Of a DNA stretch of 64,000 bases, positions 17,927-26,056 are shown one piece after another. Where the stretch lies: assembly GCA_034003625.1 (NCBI GenBank), contig JAVEYG010000003.1, positions 124,001 through 188,000 of the forward strand, in the 5' to 3' direction. The stretch's first letter is position 1, and each line of letters opens with the position of its first letter. The notes under the pieces were generated by a model that worked only from the letters and a program-made list of their open reading frames with translations, was not told where the DNA came from and did not search any database. A program made the position numbers and the translations under genes. The DNA is from GWE2-42-39 sp034003625. Lineage in GTDB: Bacteria > Bacteroidota > Bacteroidia > Bacteroidales > Prolixibacteraceae.

Positions 17927-17955
17927 GGCGATTTTATCATTTTGATAAAATCGCC
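17927..17955 (-). terminator. Hairpin terminator after the sigma-54 activator gene
   Basis: A perfect 12-bp stem (17927-17938 with 17944-17955, GGCGATTTTATC type) closes a 5-base loop and lies 35 bases after the regulator stop codon. A T-rich but imperfect tail follows on the minus strand. It could also work as an operator. Confidence 0.65.
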
Positions 17956-17989
17956 TTCCATAATGAGATAAACAGGGGAGAAAACGGGA

Positions 17990-19357
17990 TTAACGCCGGC
18001 TTTTATCTTCCTTTAACATACGGTAAATGGTAGCCACACCGATATCCAGCTTAGTAGCAACCAGTTTGATGTTGTTATCGTATTTTTCGAGAAACCGCTT
18101 CACGATACGGATGTCGTAATCACGCAAGCTCAATTCCTGCACCGGGAAAGATGCCACAATATCCCGTTCATCGCTTAAAATAATATTATCAGCCGTAACT
18201 TTTTCTTCATCGGACAGGGTAACTGCCAGTTCGATAACCGATTTCAATTCGCGAATATTTCCGGGAAACGGGTACGCCAACAACCGGTCCGACGCATCCG
18301 AAGAAAAGGTTTTAGGGGGAAGGTCGTTTTCTTTGCAAAATAAATCGGCAAAATATTTGGCCAGCACCAGGACATCGTTTCCACGATCGCGCAATGGCGG
18401 AAGTTCGATCGGGAACCCAAATAAGCGATAATATAAATCCTGCCTGAAATTTCCCTTTTTCACTTCATCAAGCATATTTTTATTGGTTGCCGTGATAATG
18501 CGGCAATCGGTTTTCACAGGCGTGTTGCTTCCCAGCCGGACGATTTCTTTCTCCTGTAAGGCCCTCAATAATTTTGCCTGGAGCGAAATATCCATTTCTG
18601 CAATTTCGTCTAAGAACAAGGTACCGCCACTGGCTTCTTCAAACTTACCGATACGCCGGTAATCCGCACCGGTAAAAGCGCCTTTTTCATGTCCAAAGAG
18701 TTCACTCTCGATCAGGTCTTTGGGAATGGCTGCCACGTTCACAGGGACAAAAGCTTCTTTTGCCCACCTTGAATTGTAATGAATGGCTTTGGCGACTAAT
18801 TCTTTCCCTGTCCCGGTTTCACCGGTAATTGAGACGGTAATATTCGTGCGGGTTGCCTTTTCTATCAGTTCAAACACTTTTTGCGCTGCGGAACTGTTTC
18901 CGATAATGGTATTTTGGTAGCTGTACTTCTTTTTTACTTCCTTCTTTAAGCTGACAATTTCCTTCTTCAGCCGGCTTCCTTTTCGGATGTTGTTCACCGT
19001 GTTCAGCAACCGCTCTTTGATGTCGCGCGATTTCACGATGTAATCGTACGCTCCGTGTTTTAACAGTTCAACCACCACTTCAATATCGTCCTGTTCGGAA
19101 ATGAGGACGACCTGAATGTCTTCGTTTCTTTCCTTTATCTGCTTAAGGACTTCCAATCCTTTCATGTCGGGAAGGCGATAATCCAGCGTAACCACATCGG
19201 GTTCGTCGGCCAACCCGGCCAAACAGTCCGTTCCCGTTTTAAATGAAAGGATGTCGTAATCGGGAATAAGCGATAAATGATGCACTAACAGGCGGTTGTA
19301 CCATTCATCATCTTCAACCACAAATATTTTAAACGCTTTTTCTTCCATTGTGTCCAT
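17990..19357 (-). CDS. NtrC-type sigma-54-dependent response regulator
   Basis: A 455-residue activator with three domains: receiver (about 10-125, phosphoacceptor D59 in VVTLDYRLPDMKG), AAA+ sigma-54 activation domain (about 150-380) with Walker A GETGTGKE (179-186), the sigma-54 contact loop GAFTGA (226-231) and Walker B GGTLFLDE (244-251), and a C-terminal Fis-type HTH (NNIKLVATKLDIGVATIYRMLKED). It should activate RpoN promoters when phosphorylated. It starts 8 bases after the hybrid kinase gene, its likely partner. ATG at 19357. Confidence 0.95.
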   Translation of the reverse strand: MDTMEEKAFKIFVVEDDEWYNRLLVHHLSLIPDYDILSFKTGTDCLAGLADEPDVVTLDYRLPDMKGLEVLKQIKERNEDIQVVLISEQDDIEVVVELLKHGAYDYIVKSRDIKERLLNTVNNIRKGSRLKKEIVSLKKEVKKKYSYQNTIIGNSSAAQKVFELIEKATRTNITVSITGETGTGKELVAKAIHYNSRWAKEAFVPVNVAAIPKDLIESELFGHEKGAFTGADYRRIGKFEEASGGTLFLDEIAEMDISLQAKLLRALQEKEIVRLGSNTPVKTDCRIITATNKNMLDEVKKGNFRQDLYYRLFGFPIELPPLRDRGNDVLVLAKYFADLFCKENDLPPKTFSSDASDRLLAYPFPGNIRELKSVIELAVTLSDEEKVTADNIILSDERDIVASFPVQELSLRDYDIRIVKRFLEKYDNNIKLVATKLDIGVATIYRMLKEDKSRR

Positions 19358-19365
19358 TTTTCAAT

Positions 19366-21786
19366 TTATGCATCTTCCCCTCTTTTATCTACAGAAAGTT
19401 TTTTTCTCAGGAATATATTGATTTGCTTGATCTCATGTTCAATCGAATTAATCAAACGGGTCATTTCATTTTCATTTTTATTGGTTTCTGCCTCATTTTC
19501 CAATGTTTTCAGCGCTTCGTAAAGCGAGGAAGCCATCAGATGTTTTGCCGGGGCAGCCAGCCGGTGGGCTGTTTCAGCAACGACATTCCAATTTTTGGCA
19601 TAGAAACTATCATGAATTGAAGCCAGTCCGTTTTCACTTGTATGAATAAACATCTCCAGCATCTCGCTGAAAAATGATTCATTGCCTCCGGTCATTTTTT
19701 TCAGCTCGTCCAGGTTTATTGAAGGCAGGCTTTCCTTTTGTAACGCGGCATCCTTAGCTTCAGGCACGAATCTTATAATTGCATTGAACAAATCGGTTTC
19801 TGCAAAAGGCTTTTGCAAGAGTCCTTTCATTCCCGACCGAAGGCTTTCCTGTAAATCCTCATCCCGGTTGGTAGCGGTCAGTGCTATAATCCTGGCCTCC
19901 GGATCTATCTTTATAATCTGTTTTGCAGCTTCGAACCCATCTATTACCGGCATGCGGATATCCATTACAATAAGGTCATATTTGTTCATTGAAGCAAAAC
20001 GGACCGCATCTTGTCCATTGACCGCTTCAGTAAATGAAATACCCCATTTTTTCAATATATTTTTCAGGAGATGGAGATTGAATGCTTCGTCGTCGACCAG
20101 TAAAAAATGAAACCGGCGGAACCGTTCCGGAACAATGATCCTGCTTTCCATTTTTCTTCCGACAGTTTCTGCATCTCCTTTCTGATAAGGGATTTGCACA
20201 CTAAAACAACTTCCTTTCCCGGGAACACTGTGAACATTGACCGTTCCTCCCTGAACATTGACCAATTTTTTAACGATGGCCAGCCCAAGCCCGGCCCCCC
20301 GGTGCCTTCGGGTTGAACCGGTATCCAACTGTACAAACTCGTCGAAAATTTTTTCCTGGTCTTCTGCGGGAATACCGATGCCGGTATCTGAAACTTCCAT
20401 CTTTAAAAGGAATATACCGTCCTGGTTTTCCAAACCTTCAGCCGTCAATTTAATTTCTCCGTAATTGGTGAATTTCAGCGCATTGGAAACTAAGTTGATC
20501 AACACTTGTTTTAACCGGAACATGTCTCCTTTCAATACCAGGTCCGGAGCTGTTTTGTTATTCAGAATCAGTTCAATTCCTTTCGATGCAGCAATGGTTT
20601 TATGTAAAATGAAAACCTCGTGAAACACTTCGCTAAGTAAAAAATCGATTTGTTCAATCTTCAGTTTCTGGGACTCAATCCGCGAAAAATCAAGTGTATC
20701 GTTCACCAACGAAATCAGGTGTTCAGCCGACTTCTGAATGATTTCCAAATCGGCAGTCACTTCGTTTGAATGAAATTTCTGAAGCAACTGTCCTGTTAAT
20801 CCGTATATGGCATTCACCGGCGTGCGCATCTCGTGGCTCACCGTTGCCACAAATGCTTCTTTTGCCTTTGCCAGGCCCTCTGCTTCGGTTTTTGCTTTTT
20901 TCAGAATTTGCTGATAGGCGCGGTTGCGTTGCATGTTCCGGAAAAATAACACCAATACAACCGCCAGCAACAAAACGGCGGCAATGGTAAAAAGGGCCAG
21001 TCTCCGATACGTTTGGGCTGCCATGTAATCGGCCTCTATGGTTTTGACCTCCAAACGCTTTTGTTCGTTACGCTCAAGCATGTCAATTTGCCCGGCAAGT
21101 TTTGCAGTGACCTGTATGTTCTGTTCGAGCAACTTTTTTTCCTGCACCTGCAATTTCCGCGACTGGTCAATAATCTGCTGTTCAATACCCGCTATTTCCT
21201 GTTTAATGATCTGTTTTTCCCTGCTTTTATCAATAATGATGGGTTGCAAAGAGGTAGTGTCTTTTTTCCTTAAAAGGCGTTTGAAAAACCCTTTTTTCTC
21301 TTCTCTTTTAAATGTGATCGTATCCGGCAGGATGATGACCGTGTCAATCTTCGAATAAAACTCAGAAAACGTATTGTGCGTATTCCCTTTTTTGTAGTGT
21401 AATGCTCTTATTTCGTCCCATATCAACAACTTACGCACCGTAAGAACACGAATGGAATCAATTATCTGAATTTCTCCGGAACCGGGAACAGCAAAACTTT
21501 TCAGTTTAATTAGTTTTTGCTGAATACGTTCATTCATATCACTGTATGGTTGAATAAAAGCCTCTTCTCCGGTAAGCGAATACAGGCGTACGGCATTTTC
21601 CACCTCTGTTAAGCCGGAAGCAATATCTTTTATCAAAAGTAACTTCAAGTCAGGACGGGCTTCGTTGTAAATGGAATCGACAATCCGGGTAAAGCTGTTG
21701 TATACAAAGAACCCGGAACCAACCATTGCTGCTGCAATGACGATCGTCAGGATGGTTATTTGTATTTCTACTTTTATTTCTTTCAT
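19366..21786 (-). CDS. Hybrid sensor histidine kinase with receiver and Hpt domains
   Basis: An 806-residue inner-membrane sensor. TM helices at about 10-30 and 264-282 enclose a helical periplasmic sensor region. Then come a dimerisation/phosphoacceptor domain with H318 (TVSHEMRTPVNAIYG), an HATPase domain with N435 (NLVSNALKFT) and G boxes (DTGIGIP, GAGLGLAI), a receiver with D609 (LIVMDIRMP) and a C-terminal Hpt domain with H741 (ETAHRLAAPAKHL). A His-Asp-His-Asp phosphorelay ending on the downstream sigma-54 regulator is likely. The periplasmic part has no recognised ligand-binding fold. ATG at 21786, first gene of the pair. Confidence 0.95.
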   Translation of the reverse strand: MKEIKVEIQITILTIVIAAAMVGSGFFVYNSFTRIVDSIYNEARPDLKLLLIKDIASGLTEVENAVRLYSLTGEEAFIQPYSDMNERIQQKLIKLKSFAVPGSGEIQIIDSIRVLTVRKLLIWDEIRALHYKKGNTHNTFSEFYSKIDTVIILPDTITFKREEKKGFFKRLLRKKDTTSLQPIIIDKSREKQIIKQEIAGIEQQIIDQSRKLQVQEKKLLEQNIQVTAKLAGQIDMLERNEQKRLEVKTIEADYMAAQTYRRLALFTIAAVLLLAVVLVLFFRNMQRNRAYQQILKKAKTEAEGLAKAKEAFVATVSHEMRTPVNAIYGLTGQLLQKFHSNEVTADLEIIQKSAEHLISLVNDTLDFSRIESQKLKIEQIDFLLSEVFHEVFILHKTIAASKGIELILNNKTAPDLVLKGDMFRLKQVLINLVSNALKFTNYGEIKLTAEGLENQDGIFLLKMEVSDTGIGIPAEDQEKIFDEFVQLDTGSTRRHRGAGLGLAIVKKLVNVQGGTVNVHSVPGKGSCFSVQIPYQKGDAETVGRKMESRIIVPERFRRFHFLLVDDEAFNLHLLKNILKKWGISFTEAVNGQDAVRFASMNKYDLIVMDIRMPVIDGFEAAKQIIKIDPEARIIALTATNRDEDLQESLRSGMKGLLQKPFAETDLFNAIIRFVPEAKDAALQKESLPSINLDELKKMTGGNESFFSEMLEMFIHTSENGLASIHDSFYAKNWNVVAETAHRLAAPAKHLMASSLYEALKTLENEAETNKNENEMTRLINSIEHEIKQINIFLRKKLSVDKRGEDA

Positions 21787-21942
21787 CAGCTCCTTCGTAA
21801 TTAGTTTATTAACGTCCAGATTCCGTTAATAGTTTCCACGAATGTATTAAAAACACGGCCTGACCAAATAACAAAAAGGAAATACTTACCCCACAGACCA
21901 ACTTTTAAAAAACAATTTTTCCCCTGCCTTATTATTCTGTAC

Positions 21943-22842
21943 TTAACTTCCCATGGTGACCAGCAATATACCGGTTAAAATCCCGGCCAGGTATATTCCT
22001 TTCCGACGGAGGTTTCTTTCGCGGAATAAAAGGGCGCCCATTACAAAAGTGACCACTATTCCGCCCCGCCGCACAGCTGAAACAATCGAAATCATTGAAT
22101 CCTCGTAACTTAGCGCATAAAAATAGGCGAAGTCGGCGAGCAACAGGAAAAGCCCGATGGCCGGGATACTCCGGCGCCACTGGAAAACCGGACGTTCACC
22201 GGGAGGCAGTTTCCAACGAAAAAGGGCTATGGCAGGCAACATCACTACCACCTGATAAAACGTAAACCATGACTGGACCGCCAGCCGGTCGATCCTTCGG
22301 ATGATGAACTTATCGTACAAACCACTGGCAGCGCCCAACAGGGTTGCAGCAACCATGCAAAATATCCAGATGTTTTTTCCAAAGTTAATGCCTTCCAGTT
22401 TTCCGGCTGTCGACAACAAATAAAAAGACCCCAACGTAACCAGCACGCCTGCCCACTGAAGGAAATTAAGCTGCTCCTGAAAAATAATAATGGCACCGAT
22501 CAGCGTCCATACAGGACCGGTTGCCCGGATGGGGGCCACAATGGTCAGGGGCAGGTGCTTCACGGCATGAAAAGCAAAAACCCAGCTGGATACTACAATA
22601 ACTGCTTTCAGGAAAATTAACGCATGCTCGTGCAGGCCGATCCCGGGCACATATAAGCCGATGTGTTTAAAAAAAACCGGGAAGAAATGCGAGCCAATCA
22701 CCAAAGGGGAAACCAAAACAGCGCCGGACATGGTCGATCCCAGTAATACCGGAAACACCGCATTGTTATTGAGCGACAGTTTTTTGGATACATCATAAAA
22801 CCCAAGAAATGCCGATGAAACCAAGGCCAGGATTACCCACAT
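21943..22842 (-). CDS. EamA-family (DMT superfamily) transporter
   Basis: A 299-residue inner-membrane protein with ten hydrophobic helices arranged as two five-helix EamA repeats. The second-repeat signature is visible in YALSYEDSMISIVSAVRRGGIVVTFVMGALLFRE (read in pieces), ending with a short basic loop and a last helix. DMT transporters export or import metabolites such as amino acids and sugars; substrate not predictable. It is a single gene on the minus strand, with no terminator recognised in the 100-base gap to the kinase gene upstream in coordinates. Confidence 0.88.
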   Translation of the reverse strand: MWVILALVSSAFLGFYDVSKKLSLNNNAVFPVLLGSTMSGAVLVSPLVIGSHFFPVFFKHIGLYVPGIGLHEHALIFLKAVIVVSSWVFAFHAVKHLPLTIVAPIRATGPVWTLIGAIIIFQEQLNFLQWAGVLVTLGSFYLLSTAGKLEGINFGKNIWIFCMVAATLLGAASGLYDKFIIRRIDRLAVQSWFTFYQVVVMLPAIALFRWKLPPGERPVFQWRRSIPAIGLFLLLADFAYFYALSYEDSMISIVSAVRRGGIVVTFVMGALLFRERNLRRKGIYLAGILTGILLVTMGS

Positions 22843-22952
22843 TATCGTATCATTTATAGGTGCAAAACTACCAGCAATAAACCATAAGATATTATCCGGG
22901 AAACGTTTGGAGCCGGATGTTAATCATTCCTTAATCTCCGAAAAAGATAATA

Positions 22953-23316
22953 GTGTCGTGTCAAGCGTACGTTGTCACCCGGAACGCAGTGAAGGGTCCC
23001 CTGTTTTGCGCTATTCACAACAGATGCTTCACTACATTCAGCATGACAAAACAATGTTGCACAACAATAGAAAAAAACTGTCAGATTTTGAAAATGTTGT
23101 CAGGTCGATGAGGTTAAAGTTTCAGACAAAATTGTTGACCCGCTGTCTGATGACCTGAGGTGCAAAACAGGATATGGTTTTCCGTCATTGTACAAAAAAA
23201 CAGCTCCTGTAGATTCTTTCCTAAATTCTTCAACTGTTCCAAAAGCATAGGAAGACATAGGGGCAATATTCTTAAAATCAGCAGAATAGTCAATCAGGGC
23301 AGACCGACCACGACAC
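22953..23316. repeat. Repeat-containing spacer bounded by short inverted repeats
   Basis: The 541-base gap between the EamA gene and trhO holds no convincing gene. GTGTCGTG at 22953-22960 is matched in inverted orientation by CACGACAC at 23309-23316, with AAT-type flanks also matching, so the segment could be the footprint of a small non-autonomous element. Inside it lies the palindromic repeat at 22971-23052. Short open frames here (for example the one reading CHPERSEGS) are products of the repeat, not genes. Confidence 0.4.
22971..23052. repeat. Palindromic intergenic repeat, copy 1
   Basis: The left arm (22971-23002, GTTGTCACCCGGAACGCAGT start) is an imperfect inverted repeat of the right arm (about 23019-23052, which ends ...TTCAGCATGACAAAAC). 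Translated, it gives the well-known repeat artefact HPERSEGS. It belongs to the same family as the copy at 27127-27207. Confidence 0.75.
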
Positions 23317-23330
23317 AATTAAAGACTTTC

Positions 23331-23361
23331 TTGTCTTATTTTTCGGATTTTTGTATTTTTG
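23331..23361 (+). promoter_or_regulatory. Bacteroidota-type promoter for trhO
   Basis: TTG at 23331-23333 is followed after 20 bases by TATTTTTG at 23354-23361, a perfect TAnnTTTG -7 box, 22 bases before the trhO start codon. Confidence 0.65.
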
Positions 23362-23383
23362 CATCCTGAAAAACGGTAAAACA

Positions 23384-24436
23384 ATGAATTTACACAATAC
23401 AGTTGACCGGAAAATTCTTTTAAAACAACTTGAAGAAGAACCTTTTGAACGAATTACTGTTTCCTTTTACCGGTATTTCCGGATTGTCGGGGTACAGGAA
23501 TTACGGGATGCCCTTTACCGGGAATGGAATGCGTTAAACTGCTTCGGACGGGTTTACATCGCCCGCGAAGGGATCAATGCACAGATGAGTATCCCGGAGC
23601 ATCATCTGGAACAATTCCTGAACAGTTTTTCAAAATACGAATTATTGAAAGATATCCCGGTGAAATATGCCATTGAAGACAATGGAAAATCATTTTACAA
23701 ATTAACCCTGAAAATCAGGCCGAAATTAGTGGCCGACGGGCTGGACGAAGGTGTATTTGATGTAACCAATGTCGGGACACACCTTTCAGCAACTGACTTT
23801 CACCGGTTATCAATGGACCCTGCCACTATTGTGGTGGACATGCGAAACCATTACGAAAGCGAGATCGGCCATTTCAAAGGAGCAATCTGTCCCGAAGCCG
23901 ATACATTCAGGGAAGAAATAAAATTGGTGGTTGATTTGCTTCAGGATAAAAAAGATAAAAAAATATTGCTTTACTGTACTGGCGGAATTCGCTGCGAAAA
24001 AGCCAGCGCATACCTGAAACACGAAGGTTTTTCGGATGTGAACCAACTGCACGGGGGCATTCTTGAATATGCCAGGCATATCAGGCAAAAGGGGCTGGAA
24101 TCCAATTTTATCGGGAAAAACTTTGTTTTCGACCAGCGCCTGGGCGAAAGGGTAAGCGGCGATATTATCTCGGCCTGCCACCAATGCGGAAAACCCTGCG
24201 ATGACCACATCAACTGTGCAAACGATCTTTGTCACATACTCTTCATTCAGTGCCCCGGATGCGCTTCTGTATATCATGGATGTTGCAGCCACGAGTGCCG
24301 CGGGATACATGAAGGAGGAAAGGAAAAGCAAATACAGCACGCTTCCGCCTTCAAACGAAAATTCGGAAACCGGAAAGCATACCGGAAAAGTTTTCTGCTT
24401 GTAAAGGCCGCTCATAATCTCCCCATAGAAGACTAA
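23384..24436 (+). CDS. trhO: tRNA uridine(34) hydroxylase TrhO, rhodanese family
   Basis: A 350-residue protein of the YceA/TrhO family. The N-terminal acylphosphatase-like domain (about 20-125, with AREGINAQMS at 60-69) precedes a rhodanese domain (about 140-240) with the active-site loop CTGGIRCEKA (C198), and a cysteine-rich C-terminal segment (HQCGKPCDDHINC, CPGCASVYHGCC) that likely binds zinc. TrhO uses oxygen to make 5-hydroxyuridine at tRNA position 34. The ATG at 23384 is chosen from motif spacing and the promoter just upstream; an upstream in-frame start at 23351 would overlap the -7 box. Confidence 0.95.
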   Translation: MNLHNTVDRKILLKQLEEEPFERITVSFYRYFRIVGVQELRDALYREWNALNCFGRVYIAREGINAQMSIPEHHLEQFLNSFSKYELLKDIPVKYAIEDNGKSFYKLTLKIRPKLVADGLDEGVFDVTNVGTHLSATDFHRLSMDPATIVVDMRNHYESEIGHFKGAICPEADTFREEIKLVVDLLQDKKDKKILLYCTGGIRCEKASAYLKHEGFSDVNQLHGGILEYARHIRQKGLESNFIGKNFVFDQRLGERVSGDIISACHQCGKPCDDHINCANDLCHILFIQCPGCASVYHGCCSHECRGIHEGGKEKQIQHASAFKRKFGNRKAYRKSFLLVKAAHNLPIED

Positions 24437-24533
24437 GAAAAACTCACAAGGGAAAAACATCTTGTAAGTTTTAAGATGGTAACACCGGACCAATCGTGCC
24501 GGATGTTATACAATTAATGAAATGCAATGCCCG

Positions 24534-25544
24534 ATGATGAACTTTTGGAACGAACTGAAACAGCCTGTTTTCGCATTAGCTCCCATGGAAGATGTAACCG
24601 ATACGGTATTTCGGGAATTGGTTACCAGGCTGTCGGCGCCGGGTGCCTTGCACGTGGTGTATACCGAATTCACTTCGGTTGACGGGATGAACCATCCCAC
24701 CGGGAAAAAACGGGTGGGCGAACGTTTGGTGGTCGGGCCCCCGGAACGGGAAATATTGCAACAGAAAGGCATCCGGCTGGTGGCCCAGCTGTGGGGAAAA
24801 AATCCCGAAATTTTCCATAAAGTTGCCAAAGAAATAACCGAACAATATGAGTTCGACGGGTTGGACATCAACATGGGATGCCCGGTAAAAAAGATAGTGA
24901 AAAACGGTTGTTGTTCCGCGCTGATCGGTCAGCCGGAACTGGCGACCGAAATTATCCATGCAGTGAAGGAAGCCACCGACCTGCCGGTTTCGGTAAAAAC
25001 CCGCACCGGCATCCGGATACATGAAACAGAACGATGGATATCGCAATTACTGGCAGCTGCCCCGGCGGCAATTATCCTTCATGGCCGCAGACAGGTACAG
25101 CAATCGGACGGACCGGCTGACTGGGACGAAATCCGGAAAGCGGCAACCATACGGGACCAGCTCGCGCCCGATATCCCAATCATAGGAAACGGCGATGTTC
25201 TTTCGTACCGGCAGGGCCTCGAATATTCTGCAAAATACGGGGTCAACGGCATAATGATTGGCCGGGGAATTTTTCATAACCCCTGGTTTTTCAACCCGGT
25301 ACAGGAAGAGAAAACCGTGAGGGAAAAACTGGACAAACTGGTTTTGCACACCCGTCTTTTTGAAGCCGCCTGGGGAGAAACAAAAAACTTCAACATCCTG
25401 AAACGCTTTTTTAAGATTTATACTCAGAATTTTCCTGAAGCTGCCCGCTTACGCTCCCGGTTAATGGAGGCCCGTAACTATGGGGAAGTATATGAACTGA
25501 CAGAAAAGTTCCTGTCAAAAGAAGGTGATCCCATGTCTTATTAA
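24534..25544 (+). CDS. tRNA-dihydrouridine synthase family protein
   Basis: About 336 residues with the Dus TIM barrel. FALAPMEDVTDTVFREL opens the FMN-binding barrel; DGLDINMGCPVKKIVKNGCCSALI includes the conserved NxGCP segment and the catalytic cysteine near GCCSAL; later VKTRTGI, ILHGRR, IIGNGDV and GIMIGRG bind FMN phosphate. The enzyme reduces uridine in tRNA D-loops with NADPH. Which site (DusA/B/C-type) it serves is not resolved. Two in-frame ATGs (24522 and 24534/24537) are possible; the later ones place the barrel normally. Confidence 0.9.
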   Translation: MMNFWNELKQPVFALAPMEDVTDTVFRELVTRLSAPGALHVVYTEFTSVDGMNHPTGKKRVGERLVVGPPEREILQQKGIRLVAQLWGKNPEIFHKVAKEITEQYEFDGLDINMGCPVKKIVKNGCCSALIGQPELATEIIHAVKEATDLPVSVKTRTGIRIHETERWISQLLAAAPAAIILHGRRQVQQSDGPADWDEIRKAATIRDQLAPDIPIIGNGDVLSYRQGLEYSAKYGVNGIMIGRGIFHNPWFFNPVQEEKTVREKLDKLVLHTRLFEAAWGETKNFNILKRFFKIYTQNFPEAARLRSRLMEARNYGEVYELTEKFLSKEGDPMSY

Positions 25545-25629
25545 CCTACACTCTTCCCAAACCGCTGCCAGACACAAAACAAATACACTTAACTCCATGT
25601 GGATCAAATAAAAACTACAGTTGAAGTAG

Positions 25630-25803
25630 GAGTTGGGTTTTAAAAATATAAATGGGTTTGTCCAAAAGGGACCTTATCTGAATGGCGCTTCGATTACCAT
25701 TTCAGAATTAACAAGTGATTTAACATCAACCGGAAAAAATTTTACATCCCAGATACCTGATAATAAGGGGAACTTTGAGATAAAGAATGTTGAACCAGAA
25801 TAA
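25630..25803 (+). pseudogene. Remnant of a Bacteroidota lipoprotein gene
   Basis: A 57-codon stretch, bounded by stops and lacking a start codon, reads ...NGFVQKGPYLNGASITISEL... and then TGKNFTSQIPDNKGNFEIKN before a premature TAA at 25801. This matches from memory the N-terminal region of large Bacteroidota surface lipoproteins, in which a QKGPfxNGssItisEL segment follows the lipobox. The signal peptide and the remaining several hundred codons are gone. It occupies most of the 342-base gap between the dus gene and tRNA-Asn. It is a gene scar, probably left by a deletion or excised insertion. Confidence 0.6.
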
Positions 25804-25853
25804 GATACCGGAGCCCTTCGATGCCAGCAAGGTTTGTAGAAGGGATACAAATA

Positions 25854-25880
25854 AAAAGGAGGCCGAAAATGACCTCCTTT
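25854..25880 (-). terminator. Rho-independent terminator after tRNA-Asn
   Basis: AAAGGAGG (25855-25862) pairs perfectly with CCTCCTTT (25873-25880) across a 10-base loop; on the minus strand it is followed by TTTTTATTT. It lies 7 bases after the tRNA CCA end. Confidence 0.8.
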
Positions 25881-25886
25881 CCTGTC

Positions 25887-25963
25887 TGGCTCCCCAGGTA
25901 GGACTTGAACCTACGACCTACGGATTAACAGTCCGCCGCTCTAACCGACTGAGCTACTAGGGA
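25887..25963 (-). tRNA. tRNA-Asn (anticodon GTT)
   Basis: A complete 77-base cloverleaf on the minus strand. The acceptor stem TCCCTAG pairs with CTGGGGA (one G-T), discriminator G, and the CCA end is encoded. The D-loop carries AGCTCAGTCGGTTAGAGC, the anticodon loop is CTGTTAA with anticodon GTT, and the T arm contains GGTTCAAGTCC. A -7-type promoter box lies upstream and a terminator follows. Confidence 0.97.
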
Positions 25964-26006
25964 ATTTTGTGTTTTTACAAGAACAGCCGCTTCTTTAAAA
26001 GCGTTG

Positions 26007-26014
26007 CAAAAATA
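26007..26014 (-). promoter_or_regulatory. -7 box for tRNA-Asn
   Basis: On the minus strand TATTTTTG (26014-26007) matches TAnnTTTG about 44 bases upstream of the tRNA 5' end. It is divergent from the PfkB-gene box 24 bases away. Confidence 0.45.
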
Positions 26015-26037
26015 ATAGCTTTTCCGAAAAGAAAAAA

Positions 26038-26045
26038 TATTTTTG
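26038..26045 (+). promoter_or_regulatory. -7 box for the PfkB-family kinase gene
   Basis: TATTTTTG fits TAnnTTTG and lies only 11 bases before the first ATG (26057), implying a very short leader. This also argues that translation could begin at the second ATG (26063). Confidence 0.45.
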
Positions 26046-26056
26046 CAAAAAAATAA

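Noticed and set aside
22907..23158. Open frame on the plus strand encoding an 83-residue peptide with CHPERSEGS
   Set aside because: The peptide is a translation of the palindromic intergenic repeat, a known annotation artefact; no start signal or domain supports it.
23100..23318. 72-residue minus-strand frame in the spacer before trhO
   Set aside because: No recognised domain, it overlaps the trhO promoter side and the inverted-repeat end; it could be a decayed fragment but nothing supports a gene.
24438..24472. Hairpin AACTCACAAG / CTTGTAAGTT after trhO as terminator
   Set aside because: One mismatch and no T-run after the stem; too weak to list as a feature.
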